Shown one piece after another: positions 7,870 to 15,192 of a stretch of DNA of 17,436 bases. A model generated the notes under the pieces. That model had not been told where the DNA came from. It ran no database searches and saw nothing but the letters and a program-made list of their open reading frames with translations. Source of the DNA: Pelagibacteraceae bacterium TMED65 (GTDB taxonomy: Bacteria; Pseudomonadota; Alphaproteobacteria; TMED127); assembly GCA_002167215.1 (NCBI GenBank), contig NHDS01000008.1, forward strand, positions 4,594 to 22,029, read 5' to 3'. The translations under genes and the position numbers were made by a program. Every line of letters begins with the position of its first letter. Position 1 is the stretch's first letter.

Positions 7870-7997
7870 TGAAGTTACCCCTTTATTTAATAATTTTTAT
7901 TGTTTGTTTATCATTAGTTTCTTGCGGAAAAAAAACAAGACTTGATAAGTTGCCAAATAGTGATTTCCCTAGAGAATATTCTACTCCAGATGATTGA
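7869..7997 (+). CDS. lptM: Small lipoprotein, LptM (YifL)-like
   Basis: A 42-residue protein too short for most gene finders. It has a lipoprotein signal: MKLPLY, a hydrophobic stretch to residue 17, and the lipobox LVSC with Cys19 followed by GKK. The mature part, only 24 residues, has a Leu/Pro pattern and ends FPREYSTPDD, resembling the short alphaproteobacterial lipoproteins found between argH and lysA. The family (LPAM_2/LptM) includes E. coli LptM next to lysA/dapF, which helps the LPS export protein LptD mature in the outer membrane. Calling this LptM rests on position, lipobox and the CGxK start of the mature protein; function is inferred. Its ATG overlaps the argH stop by 1 bp and its stop lies 8 bp into lysA, so it is translated in a coupled chain. 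Confidence 0.75.
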   Translation: MKLPLYLIIFIVCLSLVSCGKKTRLDKLPNSDFPREYSTPDD

Positions 7998-9213
7998 TAT
8001 TTCTAAATATAATAATGAACTAAGATATAGAGGTAATAATCTATTTTTAGAAAATGTTGCTTTAAATAATATTGCGAAGAAATTTAAAACACCAACATTT
8101 TGTTATTCATCTTCTTTGATAACCAATAATTTTAATATATTCAAACACTCATTCAAAAAAATACAACCATTAATCTGTTATGCAATGAAAGCGAATTTTA
8201 ATTCTTATGTTATAAAAATCTTAGAGAAGTTAGGTTCTGGTATTGATGTTGTTTCAAAAGGAGAGCTAAAAAAATGTTTAGATAATGGGGTAAGTGCAAA
8301 CAAAATTGTTTTTTCAGGAGTTGGAAAAACAGATGACGAAATAGAATTTGCTCTAAAAAATAAAATAAAGCAAATAAATGTAGAAAGTCTAGAGGAATTA
8401 AAAGATATTGAAAAAATTTGTAAAAAATTAAGGGTAAATACAAATGTGTGTTTGCGTGTAAATCCTGACATAAATGCCAAAACACATGATAAAATTTCTA
8501 CGGGAAGGCTTGAAGATAAATTTGGAATTCCTAATGATCAAATTAAATATATTTTTCAGAATTATAATAATAATAAATTTATTAATATTATTGGATTATC
8601 AATTCATATAGGTTCTCAGATTGAATCTCTTGACCCATTTAGAAATGCATTTAAAAAAATAAAAAAACAAGTATTAGATTTAAGGAAAAACGGATTTGAA
8701 GTTTCAACTATTGATTTAGGTGGTGGTATAGGAATTAAATATAATGAAAAAAGTAGAATAGTTGATGTTGAAATGTATACGAATTTAATCGAGGAACTGT
8801 TTTCTGATATGAAATTAGAAATTATAATTGAACCAGGAAGATACATAGTTGGTTCTTCAGGAATAATATTGACAAGAGTCATAAGGGTAAAGAAAGGAAA
8901 AGATAAAAACTTTTTAATATTAGATGCAGGAATGAATAATTTACTAAGACCTGCATTATACGGTGCAAAACACAGTATTTTTCCTGTAAAGTTATCATCA
9001 AAAAGAAAAGTTCTTTATGACATTGTAGGTCCAATATGCGAGAGTAGTGATGTTTTTATGAAAAATGCAAAAATTCAGGAACTTAATAAAGATGATTTAG
9101 TTGTTATATCCTCAACAGGAGCTTACAGTTCATGTATGGCTTCTGATTACAATTTAAGACCTAAAGCGCAGGAAGTTTTTGTAAAAGAAAAAAAAAACAA
9201 GAGTTTCAAATAG
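7990..9213 (+). CDS. lysA: Diaminopimelate decarboxylase
   Basis: LysA, a PLP enzyme with an alanine-racemase-like barrel, decarboxylates meso-diaminopimelate to lysine. The 407-residue protein has CYAMKAN with the PLP Lys67, SKGELKK near 86-92, RVNPDINAKTH around 155-165 and the TGRLEDKFGI substrate loop. It also has HIGSQI, the phosphate-binding GGGIGI, EPGRYIVGSSG, the CESSD segment with the cross-dimer catalytic Cys, and GAYSSCMASDYNLRP near the end. I chose the ATG at 7990 because the protein then begins at the usual family N terminus (MIDISKYN). An in-frame TTG at 7942 would add 16 atypical residues buried in the lipoprotein gene. The overlap with that gene is 8 bp. Six bp separate its stop (9213) from the ftsE start (9219). 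Confidence 0.95.
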   Translation: MIDISKYNNELRYRGNNLFLENVALNNIAKKFKTPTFCYSSSLITNNFNIFKHSFKKIQPLICYAMKANFNSYVIKILEKLGSGIDVVSKGELKKCLDNGVSANKIVFSGVGKTDDEIEFALKNKIKQINVESLEELKDIEKICKKLRVNTNVCLRVNPDINAKTHDKISTGRLEDKFGIPNDQIKYIFQNYNNNKFINIIGLSIHIGSQIESLDPFRNAFKKIKKQVLDLRKNGFEVSTIDLGGGIGIKYNEKSRIVDVEMYTNLIEELFSDMKLEIIIEPGRYIVGSSGIILTRVIRVKKGKDKNFLILDAGMNNLLRPALYGAKHSIFPVKLSSKRKVLYDIVGPICESSDVFMKNAKIQELNKDDLVVISSTGAYSSCMASDYNLRPKAQEVFVKEKKNKSFK

Positions 9214-9218
9214 TTAAA

Positions 9219-9852
9219 ATGGAACAAATTTTTTTTTTAAATGATATATCCTTAATTTCAAAAAAAAAAAAAAATTTTAAACATAAATTTAAAAGTAGAT
9301 AAAGGTGATTTTTTAATTATAAAAGGATCTAACTCAACTGGAAAATCACTGTTATTAAAACTTTTTTATTTGAAGATATTACCCTCATCTGGTTCATTTT
9401 TTTTAAAGGGAGAAAAATTATCACATAACTTAAGAAAAAAAATTTTAGAATTTAGGAAAACAATGGGTGTAATTCTTCAAAATGATTATTTGATTCCTTT
9501 TTTCTCTGTCTATCAGAATATTGAACTTGCAAGTCAGATCCAAAATTCAAAAAAGGAATTTAAATCTCGAATGCAACAAATGTCTAAATGGCTAGATTTA
9601 GAAGAAATAAAAGAAGAGAAAGTAATTAATTTATCTAACAGTCAAAAACAAAAAGTTGTTATAGCTAGAGCTTTAATAAATAATCCCAAAGTTATTGTTG
9701 CAGATCAACCAGAAACTTATCTAGACATAGAGTCCAAAAAAAAGATCTTTTTTCTCTTAGAATCTCTGAATAAAATTGGATCTACAATTATTATGACAAG
9801 TAATCAATCACACAATGTAAGTGTTAAACATAAAATTTTGGAGCTAAGATAA
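9219..9852 (+). CDS. ftsE: FtsE-like ABC ATPase, frame broken in a poly(A) run and catalytically degenerate
   Basis: FtsE is the cytoplasmic ATPase of the FtsEX divisome complex, which controls peptidoglycan hydrolases. From ATG 9219 the frame reads MEQIFFLNDISLIS then lysines, and hits a stop at 9300-9302. The rest of the protein continues in the next frame, so the run of 15 A's at 9260-9274 is one base too long (14 would give a 210-residue protein). In that repaired numbering I see Walker A GSNSTGKS at 36-43, a Q-loop at Gln87 and Walker B VIVADQP at 158-164. Consensus residues are altered: the catalytic Glu is Gln163, the signature LSGGQ reads LSNSQ (138-142), the D-loop is TYLD, and the switch His is Asn195. 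The FtsE identity rests on the ftsX gene 2 bp downstream and general alignment. A sequencing error could explain the shift but not the substitutions. No in-frame ATG or GTG lies between the break and the Walker A codons. Confidence 0.8.
9260..9274 (+). repeat. A15 homopolymer disrupting ftsE
   Basis: Fifteen A's form the longest homopolymer I found in the window, at the point where the ftsE frame breaks. Upstream codons read in one frame (from 9219) and downstream codons (from 9271) in the frame one base later. A length of 14 or 17 would restore continuity. Confidence 0.92.
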
Positions 9853-9854
9853 GA

Positions 9855-10754
9855 ATGATTCAATTTCAGGAGATATTGAAAAAAATTATTCTTAAAGATG
9901 AAGAACGTTTTTTTCATGGATTAACTTTTGTAGTAATCAGTTTAATAACCATTCATTTGGCTATTTATTTTAATTTCTATAAGTTTTCCGAAAATTGGTT
10001 AGAGCTTGAGTCAAGCAAAACTACTTTTATAATTAGCAATAATTCAGATGAAAAAAAAATACCACTTAACATTACATCTGATATAGAAGACTATCTGTCA
10101 TTAAATATTGAAAACTTTAAGTTTAAAATTATTGAAGATAACTTGATAAAAGAAAGCCTAGGATTAACAAATTTTTCTGATATGTCTGGATTGAAATTAC
10201 CTTTTATTTTCCAGGTTGAAACGTCAAATAAAAATACTGTTGATGAAGTCTACACAACAATCATTAATCTTTCCGAAAATAGACTGATTGAAAAATATTC
10301 ACATCAGGATGAGTTGTTCGAAATAACATCTTTAGTTAATAGAATTAAGCTAATTATTTTTATAATGTTGTTAGTTGTAATGATTTTATTTGCTTTTTTG
10401 GTAATGAATATTGTAAAGGCTGCCTTAAAAAGTAATTATAAATTTTTAGATATGTTGCAAATCATGGGAGCTAGTAGTTTTGAATTATCTAAAAATATAT
10501 CTCAAAGTGTGGTAAAAAAAATTATTCCCGGTGCGATACTAAGTACTATTTTCGTTTATCTAATAAGCACTCTTTTAATTAAATTATTTGGAGTAAATTT
10601 TAATTTTTTTAATTCCACCTTCTTTTTAGAGATTAATATTAAAACTTTATTTTTATTAATTCTTTTTATTAGTATATTTTTGGCCGTTCTGTTGGTATTT
10701 TTAACATTTTATTTATTTTATTTTTTTGAGAAAAGATTTTTTGATAAATTTTAA
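9855..10754 (+). CDS. ftsX: FtsX-like cell division permease
   Basis: FtsX is the membrane partner of FtsE and transmits its state across the membrane to murein hydrolase activators. The 299-residue protein has the expected four helices: about 22-42, 165-189, 222-244 and 263-291. A large extracytoplasmic domain (about 43-164) lies between helices 1 and 2. LQIMGASSFEL at 201-211 matches the conserved cytoplasmic motif of the FtsX/MacB permease domain, where the ATPase docks. The frame is open and normal in length, unlike ftsE just upstream (2-bp gap). Sequence conservation by eye is low; helix layout, motif and position make the call. Its 3' end overlaps the next gene by up to 29 bp. Confidence 0.85.
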   Translation: MIQFQEILKKIILKDEERFFHGLTFVVISLITIHLAIYFNFYKFSENWLELESSKTTFIISNNSDEKKIPLNITSDIEDYLSLNIENFKFKIIEDNLIKESLGLTNFSDMSGLKLPFIFQVETSNKNTVDEVYTTIINLSENRLIEKYSHQDELFEITSLVNRIKLIIFIMLLVVMILFAFLVMNIVKAALKSNYKFLDMLQIMGASSFELSKNISQSVVKKIIPGAILSTIFVYLISTLLIKLFGVNFNFFNSTFFLEINIKTLFLLILFISIFLAVLLVFLTFYLFYFFEKRFFDKF

Positions 10755-11316
10755 GAAATTTATAGTTTTTTTAATATCTATAATCATTATTACCTTTGTG
10801 TGGTGGTTAATTCTAATTTTCAATACATTTCCTAAGAAATTTTATGTAAACGCTGACAGTTTTGAAAGTTCAAAATCTGTAATAGTTGTTCTAACCGGAG
10901 GTAAAGGTAGAATTGACAAGGGTCTTGAACTTTTTGAGAGTAATTATGGTAAATACCTTTTTATTTCTGGAGTATTCAAAGAATCAGAAATTAAAATAAA
11001 TATCTTTGTAGAAAATAAATTAATAGAAAAAGATTGCTGTGTAATTGTCGATAATAAATCCAAGAATACATTTGAGAATGCGTTTGAGGTAAAAAGATGG
11101 TTAAATGAAAAAAACGACATAAAAAATCTTATTTTAGTTAGCTCCTATTATCATTTACCAAGGAGTTATATTGTTTTTAAAAAACTTATTAAAGATAAAG
11201 ATATTTTATTGTCACCAGTAAATTATAAAATTAACTTTAATAAAAATATTATTTTTCATGTTAGATTAATTATTCTCGAGTATTTTAAAATTATATATAC
11301 TTTATTTTCATTATAA
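10726..11316 (+). CDS. DUF218 (YdcF/SanA/ElyC-like) membrane-anchored protein
   Basis: A 196-residue protein with one N-terminal membrane helix (about 12-33) and a DUF218 domain. Key family motifs are visible: VVLTGGKGR at 54-62, SKNTFENA at 112-119, and VSSYYHLPRS at 138-147, whose His and Arg are conserved. E. coli relatives (SanA, ElyC) affect envelope integrity and peptidoglycan or lipid-carrier metabolism, but the biochemical activity is not established. Lying between ftsX and plsC fits an envelope role and is a common alphaproteobacterial order. The start is uncertain: no ATG is available. TTG at 10726 overlaps ftsX by 29 bp; TTG at 10741, with a weak GAGAA upstream, would shorten it by five residues. 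The stop overlaps the plsC start by one base. Confidence 0.83.
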   Translation: MRKDFLINFKKFIVFLISIIIITFVWWLILIFNTFPKKFYVNADSFESSKSVIVVLTGGKGRIDKGLELFESNYGKYLFISGVFKESEIKINIFVENKLIEKDCCVIVDNKSKNTFENAFEVKRWLNEKNDIKNLILVSSYYHLPRSYIVFKKLIKDKDILLSPVNYKINFNKNIIFHVRLIILEYFKIIYTLFSL

Positions 11317-12005
11317 TGAATTTTTTAAGAAATCTTCTATTTTATATTTTCTTTTATGTAGGAACCGCATCTTTTTTTATAATTTTCTCACCTGTTAGAT
11401 TCTTTAGTTTCAAATTAGTTGTAAATTTGTGTTATTTTTGGACAACATCAGTTATTAAACTCTCAAAAGCTATGTTAAATATAGATTATAAAATAATTGG
11501 AATGAAAAATATTCCAAGATCTGGAGCATTTATAGTTGCTAGTAACCATCAATCGGCTTGGGAAACTTTTTTTTTTGGCTCATTATTTCCTGGTTCGGTC
11601 TTTATTTTAAAAAATGAACTAAGAAAAATACCAATATTTTCTCAGTATTTCAAAAGATTAGGTTTTATTTTTGTTAAGAGGGACCAGGCATTTGAATCTT
11701 TAAAATATGTTCTTAAGTCTGTAAAAAAATTGGTTCAGCAAAAAAGAAATGTTTTTGTTATTTTTCCTGAAGGAACAAGATTGCATCCTGGAACAAGAGT
11801 TAAACTGAATAAAGGTGTATTTGCTATCCATAAGTTTATTGGATTGCCGATCTTACCAGTTAAGCTTGATTCTGGAAAGTTTTGGTTGAATAAAAGATTT
11901 AGAAAAGAAAGTGGGACAATAAAAATCAAAATATTTCCAATAATAAAAGACAGAATGAAAAAAGAAGAAGTAATTAGAACTTTAGAGAGATGTTATTATG
12001 AATAA
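11316..12005 (+). CDS. plsC: 1-acyl-sn-glycerol-3-phosphate acyltransferase (PlsC family)
   Basis: PlsC acylates lysophosphatidic acid to phosphatidic acid at the inner membrane. The 229-residue protein has an N-terminal hydrophobic region (about 5-25) and the acyltransferase motifs: block I NHQSAWE at 77-83, with His78 and Glu83 (HX4E instead of the usual HX4D); block II near 118-124 (FVKRDQA); and block III FPEGTR at 150-155, which binds the glycerol phosphate. The HX4E form recurs in alphaproteobacterial members as I recall them, so activity is not in doubt on this ground. Another acyl acceptor (for example an ornithine lipid precursor) cannot be excluded. The gene is the last of the argH-plsC run; 4 bp separate it from the convergent tyrA, with no hairpin terminator visible. 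Confidence 0.9.
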   Translation: MNFLRNLLFYIFFYVGTASFFIIFSPVRFFSFKLVVNLCYFWTTSVIKLSKAMLNIDYKIIGMKNIPRSGAFIVASNHQSAWETFFFGSLFPGSVFILKNELRKIPIFSQYFKRLGFIFVKRDQAFESLKYVLKSVKKLVQQKRNVFVIFPEGTRLHPGTRVKLNKGVFAIHKFIGLPILPVKLDSGKFWLNKRFRKESGTIKIKIFPIIKDRMKKEEVIRTLERCYYE

Positions 12006-12009
12006 TGAT

Positions 12010-12876
12010 TTAGATTCCTTTCTTTAAAATACTTTTTCTTATTTGTTTTGTTCTTTTTAAAAGCATAAAAATTTCTTCACTATTTCCTGAATTTAGATTT
12101 TGCATAAAACTTTCAATATCTTTTAGAAATGTATTAAAAGTTTTATTTAAATATTCTTTATTTGCAAAAAATATATCTGTCCACATTTGGGGGTCAGATG
12201 AACCTATTCTTGTAAAATCTTTGAAACCACCAGCTGAAAAATTTATCAATGCTTGCTTTTTTTTGATGTCTAAGTTGAATGCAGTTCCTACAATTGTAAA
12301 AGCAATTAAGTGTGGTAGGTGAGAGGTTATTGACATTATTTTATCGTGTTCTTTAATCTTCATTATAGCTACCTTCATTCCAATATCTTCCCATATTTTT
12401 GATATTAGTTTTGTGGATTTATCTTTATTTTTAATAGGAGTAAGAATGCACCATTTATTTTGAAAAAGGTTTTTTTTTGAATTCGCTGCACCAGAATATT
12501 CAGTTCCTGCAATTGGATGGCCTGGAACAAGAGAAAACTTTTTATTATTTAGTTTAAGTATTTCTGCATTAAAAATATCTTTTACTGAACCTACATCAGA
12601 GATAATTTGATTTTTTGTAGAATGTTTAGCTATTTCTAATATCAAATTATTTATTTTACTTACAGGTGTGCAAATAAAAATTATTGAGCTTTTTTTAATC
12701 TCATTATTTACTAAATTTCTCCCTTCATCTATTGCTTTTATCTTAATAGCGTCTTTAAGATTGGCTTGTGATTTATCAATGCCAACTATTTTTTTGCAAA
12801 TTTTTTTAGACTTTAGCGCTAAACCAAGAGAAGCACCAATTAACCCGGGTCCAATTATTGTGATTTCATTAAACAT
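12010..12876 (-). CDS. tyrA: Prephenate/arogenate dehydrogenase
   Basis: This NAD(P)-dependent enzyme makes 4-hydroxyphenylpyruvate (or tyrosine from arogenate) in tyrosine synthesis. The 288 residues are typical for a stand-alone dehydrogenase: there is no chorismate mutase or ACT domain. Seen: the Rossmann loop IIGPGLIGASLG at 7-18, acidic Asp34 near the end of beta-2 (GIDKS) pointing to NAD, SDVGSVK at 93-99, GHPIAGTEYSGA at 119-130, and SHLPHL at 185-190 with the catalytic-region His. Specificity for prephenate or arogenate cannot be read; alphaproteobacterial members often accept both. It lies 8 bp after hisC on the same strand, and no Shine-Dalgarno sequence is apparent. Confidence 0.92.
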   Translation of the reverse strand: MFNEITIIGPGLIGASLGLALKSKKICKKIVGIDKSQANLKDAIKIKAIDEGRNLVNNEIKKSSIIFICTPVSKINNLILEIAKHSTKNQIISDVGSVKDIFNAEILKLNNKKFSLVPGHPIAGTEYSGAANSKKNLFQNKWCILTPIKNKDKSTKLISKIWEDIGMKVAIMKIKEHDKIMSITSHLPHLIAFTIVGTAFNLDIKKKQALINFSAGGFKDFTRIGSSDPQMWTDIFFANKEYLNKTFNTFLKDIESFMQNLNSGNSEEIFMLLKRTKQIRKSILKKGI

Positions 12877-12884
12877 TTTTTATA

Positions 12885-13982
12885 TTATTTTAATTTTAAT
12901 GCATTTTTGAGTTCTTTTAAAAATTTATTTAGACTTTTGGTTGAACCGATTGACACTCTAAAGTAATCATAAAGTTTATAGTTTTCCAAATCTCTCACTA
13001 AAATACCTTTATTTTTTAGATAATTGATAATATTAATCTTTGAATATTTTAATGGATTTACCTTAATTAGAACAAAGTTAGCGAATGTTTCGTATGATTC
13101 TAAACCTAGATCATTGATTTTGGAAGGGAGTGATTTTGCCCATTCATCGTTGTGCTTTACTGATTTGATAAAAAAATCTTTTTCTTTTAAAATCAACGAT
13201 CCGATGCTTTGAGCTATTGAATTAACATTAAATGGTCCCCTAATTTTTTCTAGTAATTCAATTATACGTGTATTTGAATATCCCCATCCGAGCCTTAGAC
13301 CAGCTAAAGCGAATATTTTTGAAAATGTTCTTGTAATAATAATATTTGGATATTTATCTACTAAATCAATTCCATCAGAATATCTTTTGTCAGTTATGAA
13401 TTCCGAGTATGCTCCATCTAAAACAACAATAATATTTTTGGGTACTTTATTTAGAAAATTTATTAATTCATCTTTAAAAATTATTGTCCCAGTTGGATTA
13501 TTGGGGTTTGCAAAAAAAATAATTTTCGTTCTTTTATTTATTTTTTTTAATATATTATCACAGGAGATTCCAAGATCCTTCGTAGGAGCAAATACTACTT
13601 TGCAACCCGATGCTCTAGCTATTATTGGGTAATATGTAAATCCGAATTCACTGCAAATAACCTCACAATTTTCTACTGAAAATGTTTGAGAAATTATTGA
13701 TAAGATGTCATCAGATCCGTTGCCACAAATTATTTTATTACTATTTAGATAAAAAACTTTAGATAAAGAATCTTTCAATATTTTTGAATCACCATCTGGA
13801 TAGAAATTTGAATTAGCAATTAAGCTTTTTCCTTCGGAATAAACTTTATTAGGAATTTTAAAGGGAGATTCATTAGATGATAGTTTAATAATTTTTTTAT
13901 CGTTATTAGAGTATGAACCTCCAGGAACATATTTTTCAATTAATTTGATTGATGGTTTTGTTAAAGTTTCAATTTTGACCAT
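12885..13982 (-). CDS. hisC: Histidinol-phosphate / aromatic aminotransferase
   Basis: A PLP fold-type I aminotransferase of the HisC family, 365 residues, normal length. HisC converts imidazole-acetol phosphate to histidinol phosphate; many HisC proteins also transaminate aromatic keto acids. Visible: LSSNESPF at 34-41, the GNGSDD phosphate/PLP loop at 87-92, ANPNNPTGT at 158-166, LDGAYSEF at 188-195, TRTFSKIFALAGLRLGWG with PLP Lys222, and a C-terminal FRVSIGS with the carboxylate-binding Arg. Being first in an operon with tyrA, and with no other his gene in view, makes a role in tyrosine/phenylalanine transamination at least as likely as histidine synthesis. The ATG at 13982 is preceded by a good promoter on the minus strand. 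Confidence 0.92.
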   Translation of the reverse strand: MVKIETLTKPSIKLIEKYVPGGSYSNNDKKIIKLSSNESPFKIPNKVYSEGKSLIANSNFYPDGDSKILKDSLSKVFYLNSNKIICGNGSDDILSIISQTFSVENCEVICSEFGFTYYPIIARASGCKVVFAPTKDLGISCDNILKKINKRTKIIFFANPNNPTGTIIFKDELINFLNKVPKNIIVVLDGAYSEFITDKRYSDGIDLVDKYPNIIITRTFSKIFALAGLRLGWGYSNTRIIELLEKIRGPFNVNSIAQSIGSLILKEKDFFIKSVKHNDEWAKSLPSKINDLGLESYETFANFVLIKVNPLKYSKINIINYLKNKGILVRDLENYKLYDYFRVSIGSTKSLNKFLKELKNALKLK

Positions 13983-14006
13983 GAAGAACTATCTCAAAAA
14001 ATTATT

Positions 14007-14034
14007 TTGACTACTTATTCAACATAGTTATGAT
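14007..14034 (+). promoter_or_regulatory. Sigma-70 type promoter of metX
   Basis: TTGACT (14007-14012) and TATGAT (14029-14034) are separated by 16 bases, each one base off consensus. A start near 14041 gives a leader of about 30 bases before the metX ATG, too short for a SAM riboswitch. It overlaps the hisC promoter on the other strand. Confidence 0.65.
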
Positions 14035-14048
14035 GCGATCTAAGTCAA
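14021..14048 (-). promoter_or_regulatory. Sigma-70 type promoter of hisC-tyrA
   Basis: On the minus strand TTGACT (14048-14043) and TATGTT (14026-14021) have a 16-base spacer. Transcription would begin near 14014, about 30 bases before the hisC start. The -35 box is identical to that of the opposing metX promoter, and the two occupy the same DNA. Confidence 0.6.
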
Positions 14049-14070
14049 ATAAATTTATATAAAATTAATA

Positions 14071-15192
14071 ATGAAATTAAAAATTGAATCGGAAATATTA
14101 AAATTTCAGAAAACAGTTAAACTTGACTCTGGGAAAAAAATTGAATCTTGTGAAATAGCTTTCAAGACTTATGGAAAATTAAATAAAGAGAAAACTAATG
14201 CAATTTTAGTTTGTCATGCCTTATCTGGCGATCAATATTGTGCAGGTATTAACCCAAATACAAAAAAAAAAGGTTGGTGGAGTGTTTTAATTGGTCCTGG
14301 AAAAGTAATTGATACAAATACCTTCTTTGTTGTTTGTAGCAATGTCCTCGGAGGGTGCATGGGAAGTACTGGCCCGTCGTCATTAAAACCAAAATCACAA
14401 ACACCATATGGATTAAAATTCCCAGTAATTACAATTAGTGATATGGTTCGACTACAAGATAAATTGATATCTTATTTGGGTATAAAAAAATTATTTGCAG
14501 TCATCGGAGGATCAATGGGTGGTATGCAAGTTTTGGAATGGGCTACGAAATATAGCAATAAAATAAATTCAGCAATTCCAATTGCTACTTCTTATCGCCA
14601 TTCTGCACAAAACATTGCATTTCATGAAATTGGAAGACAGGCAATCATGGCGGATCCAAGTTGGAATAAAGGAAATTATTATAAAAAAAAAATTCTTCCT
14701 AAGGGTGGATTATCAGTTGCTCGAATGATAGCACACATCACATATTTGTCAGAGAGAGCACTGCAAAGAAAATTTGGAAGAAATTTGCAAAATAGTGATT
14801 TTTTTTCGTTTAACTTTGATACAGACTTTCAAATCGAAAGTTATTTAAAACATCAGGGAACTGCATTTGTTGAAAGATTTGATGCTAATAGTTATTTATA
14901 TATAACAAAAGCAATGGATTATTTCGATTTATCAGTAAAAAAAGGAGGGTTGGCAAAAATTTTTAAAGATACAAATGTCAAATTTTGTTTTTTTACATTC
15001 ACGTCTGATTGGTTATTTCCTACTACAGAAACAAAAACGATAATAAAATCTTTAAATAGTTCAAACTCAATGGTCAGCTTTGTTGAGGTAAAAACTGATA
15101 AAGGTCACGATGCTTTTTTACTAGATGAACCAGAATTTCATGCTACACTAAAAGGATTTATCGAAGGTCAAATTGCTCAGCAAAAAATATGA
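14071..15192 (+). CDS. metX: Homoserine O-acyltransferase (MetX)
   Basis: MetX activates homoserine for methionine synthesis by transferring an acetyl (or in some proteobacteria succinyl) group from CoA. The 373-residue alpha/beta hydrolase has the full catalytic triad: Ser148 in GGSMGG (146-151), Asp313 in SDWLFP, and His346 in KGHDAFL. Other family features are LVCHALSGDQY at 46-56, NVLGGCMGSTGP at 91-102 and DMVRLQ near 124-129. Length is normal. Acetyl against succinyl specificity cannot be judged by eye. The gene has its own promoter in the hisC divergent region and is coupled to metW by an ATGA overlap. No SAM riboswitch fits in its short leader. Confidence 0.94.
   Translation: MKLKIESEILKFQKTVKLDSGKKIESCEIAFKTYGKLNKEKTNAILVCHALSGDQYCAGINPNTKKKGWWSVLIGPGKVIDTNTFFVVCSNVLGGCMGSTGPSSLKPKSQTPYGLKFPVITISDMVRLQDKLISYLGIKKLFAVIGGSMGGMQVLEWATKYSNKINSAIPIATSYRHSAQNIAFHEIGRQAIMADPSWNKGNYYKKKILPKGGLSVARMIAHITYLSERALQRKFGRNLQNSDFFSFNFDTDFQIESYLKHQGTAFVERFDANSYLYITKAMDYFDLSVKKGGLAKIFKDTNVKFCFFTFTSDWLFPTTETKTIIKSLNSSNSMVSFVEVKTDKGHDAFLLDEPEFHATLKGFIEGQIAQQKI

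Noticed and set aside
7942..7989. Upstream in-frame TTG start for lysA adding 16 residues.
   Set aside because: The added residues are unlike LysA N termini and are the lipoprotein gene read in another frame; ATG 7990 gives the family start and a coupled overlap.
8205..8882. Several minus-strand open frames within lysA.
   Set aside because: They are antisense shadows rich in Phe/Ser/Leu, from A-rich codons of a conserved gene.
9370..9852. Shorter 160-residue ftsE product from the TTG at 9370.
   Set aside because: It would lack Walker A, which is plainly encoded just upstream in the same frame; the N terminus is better explained by a frame break in the A15 run.
11568..11576. PlsC block I as HX4E rather than HX4D, considered as a sign of lost activity.
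   Set aside because: Glu is an acidic substitute at this position and occurs in functional-looking alphaproteobacterial members; block III FPEGTR is intact.
14041..14070. SAM riboswitch in the metX leader, as in some other Alphaproteobacteria.
   Set aside because: The leader after the predicted start is about 30 bases of A/T-rich sequence with no stem pairs, too short for SAM-II or similar aptamers.
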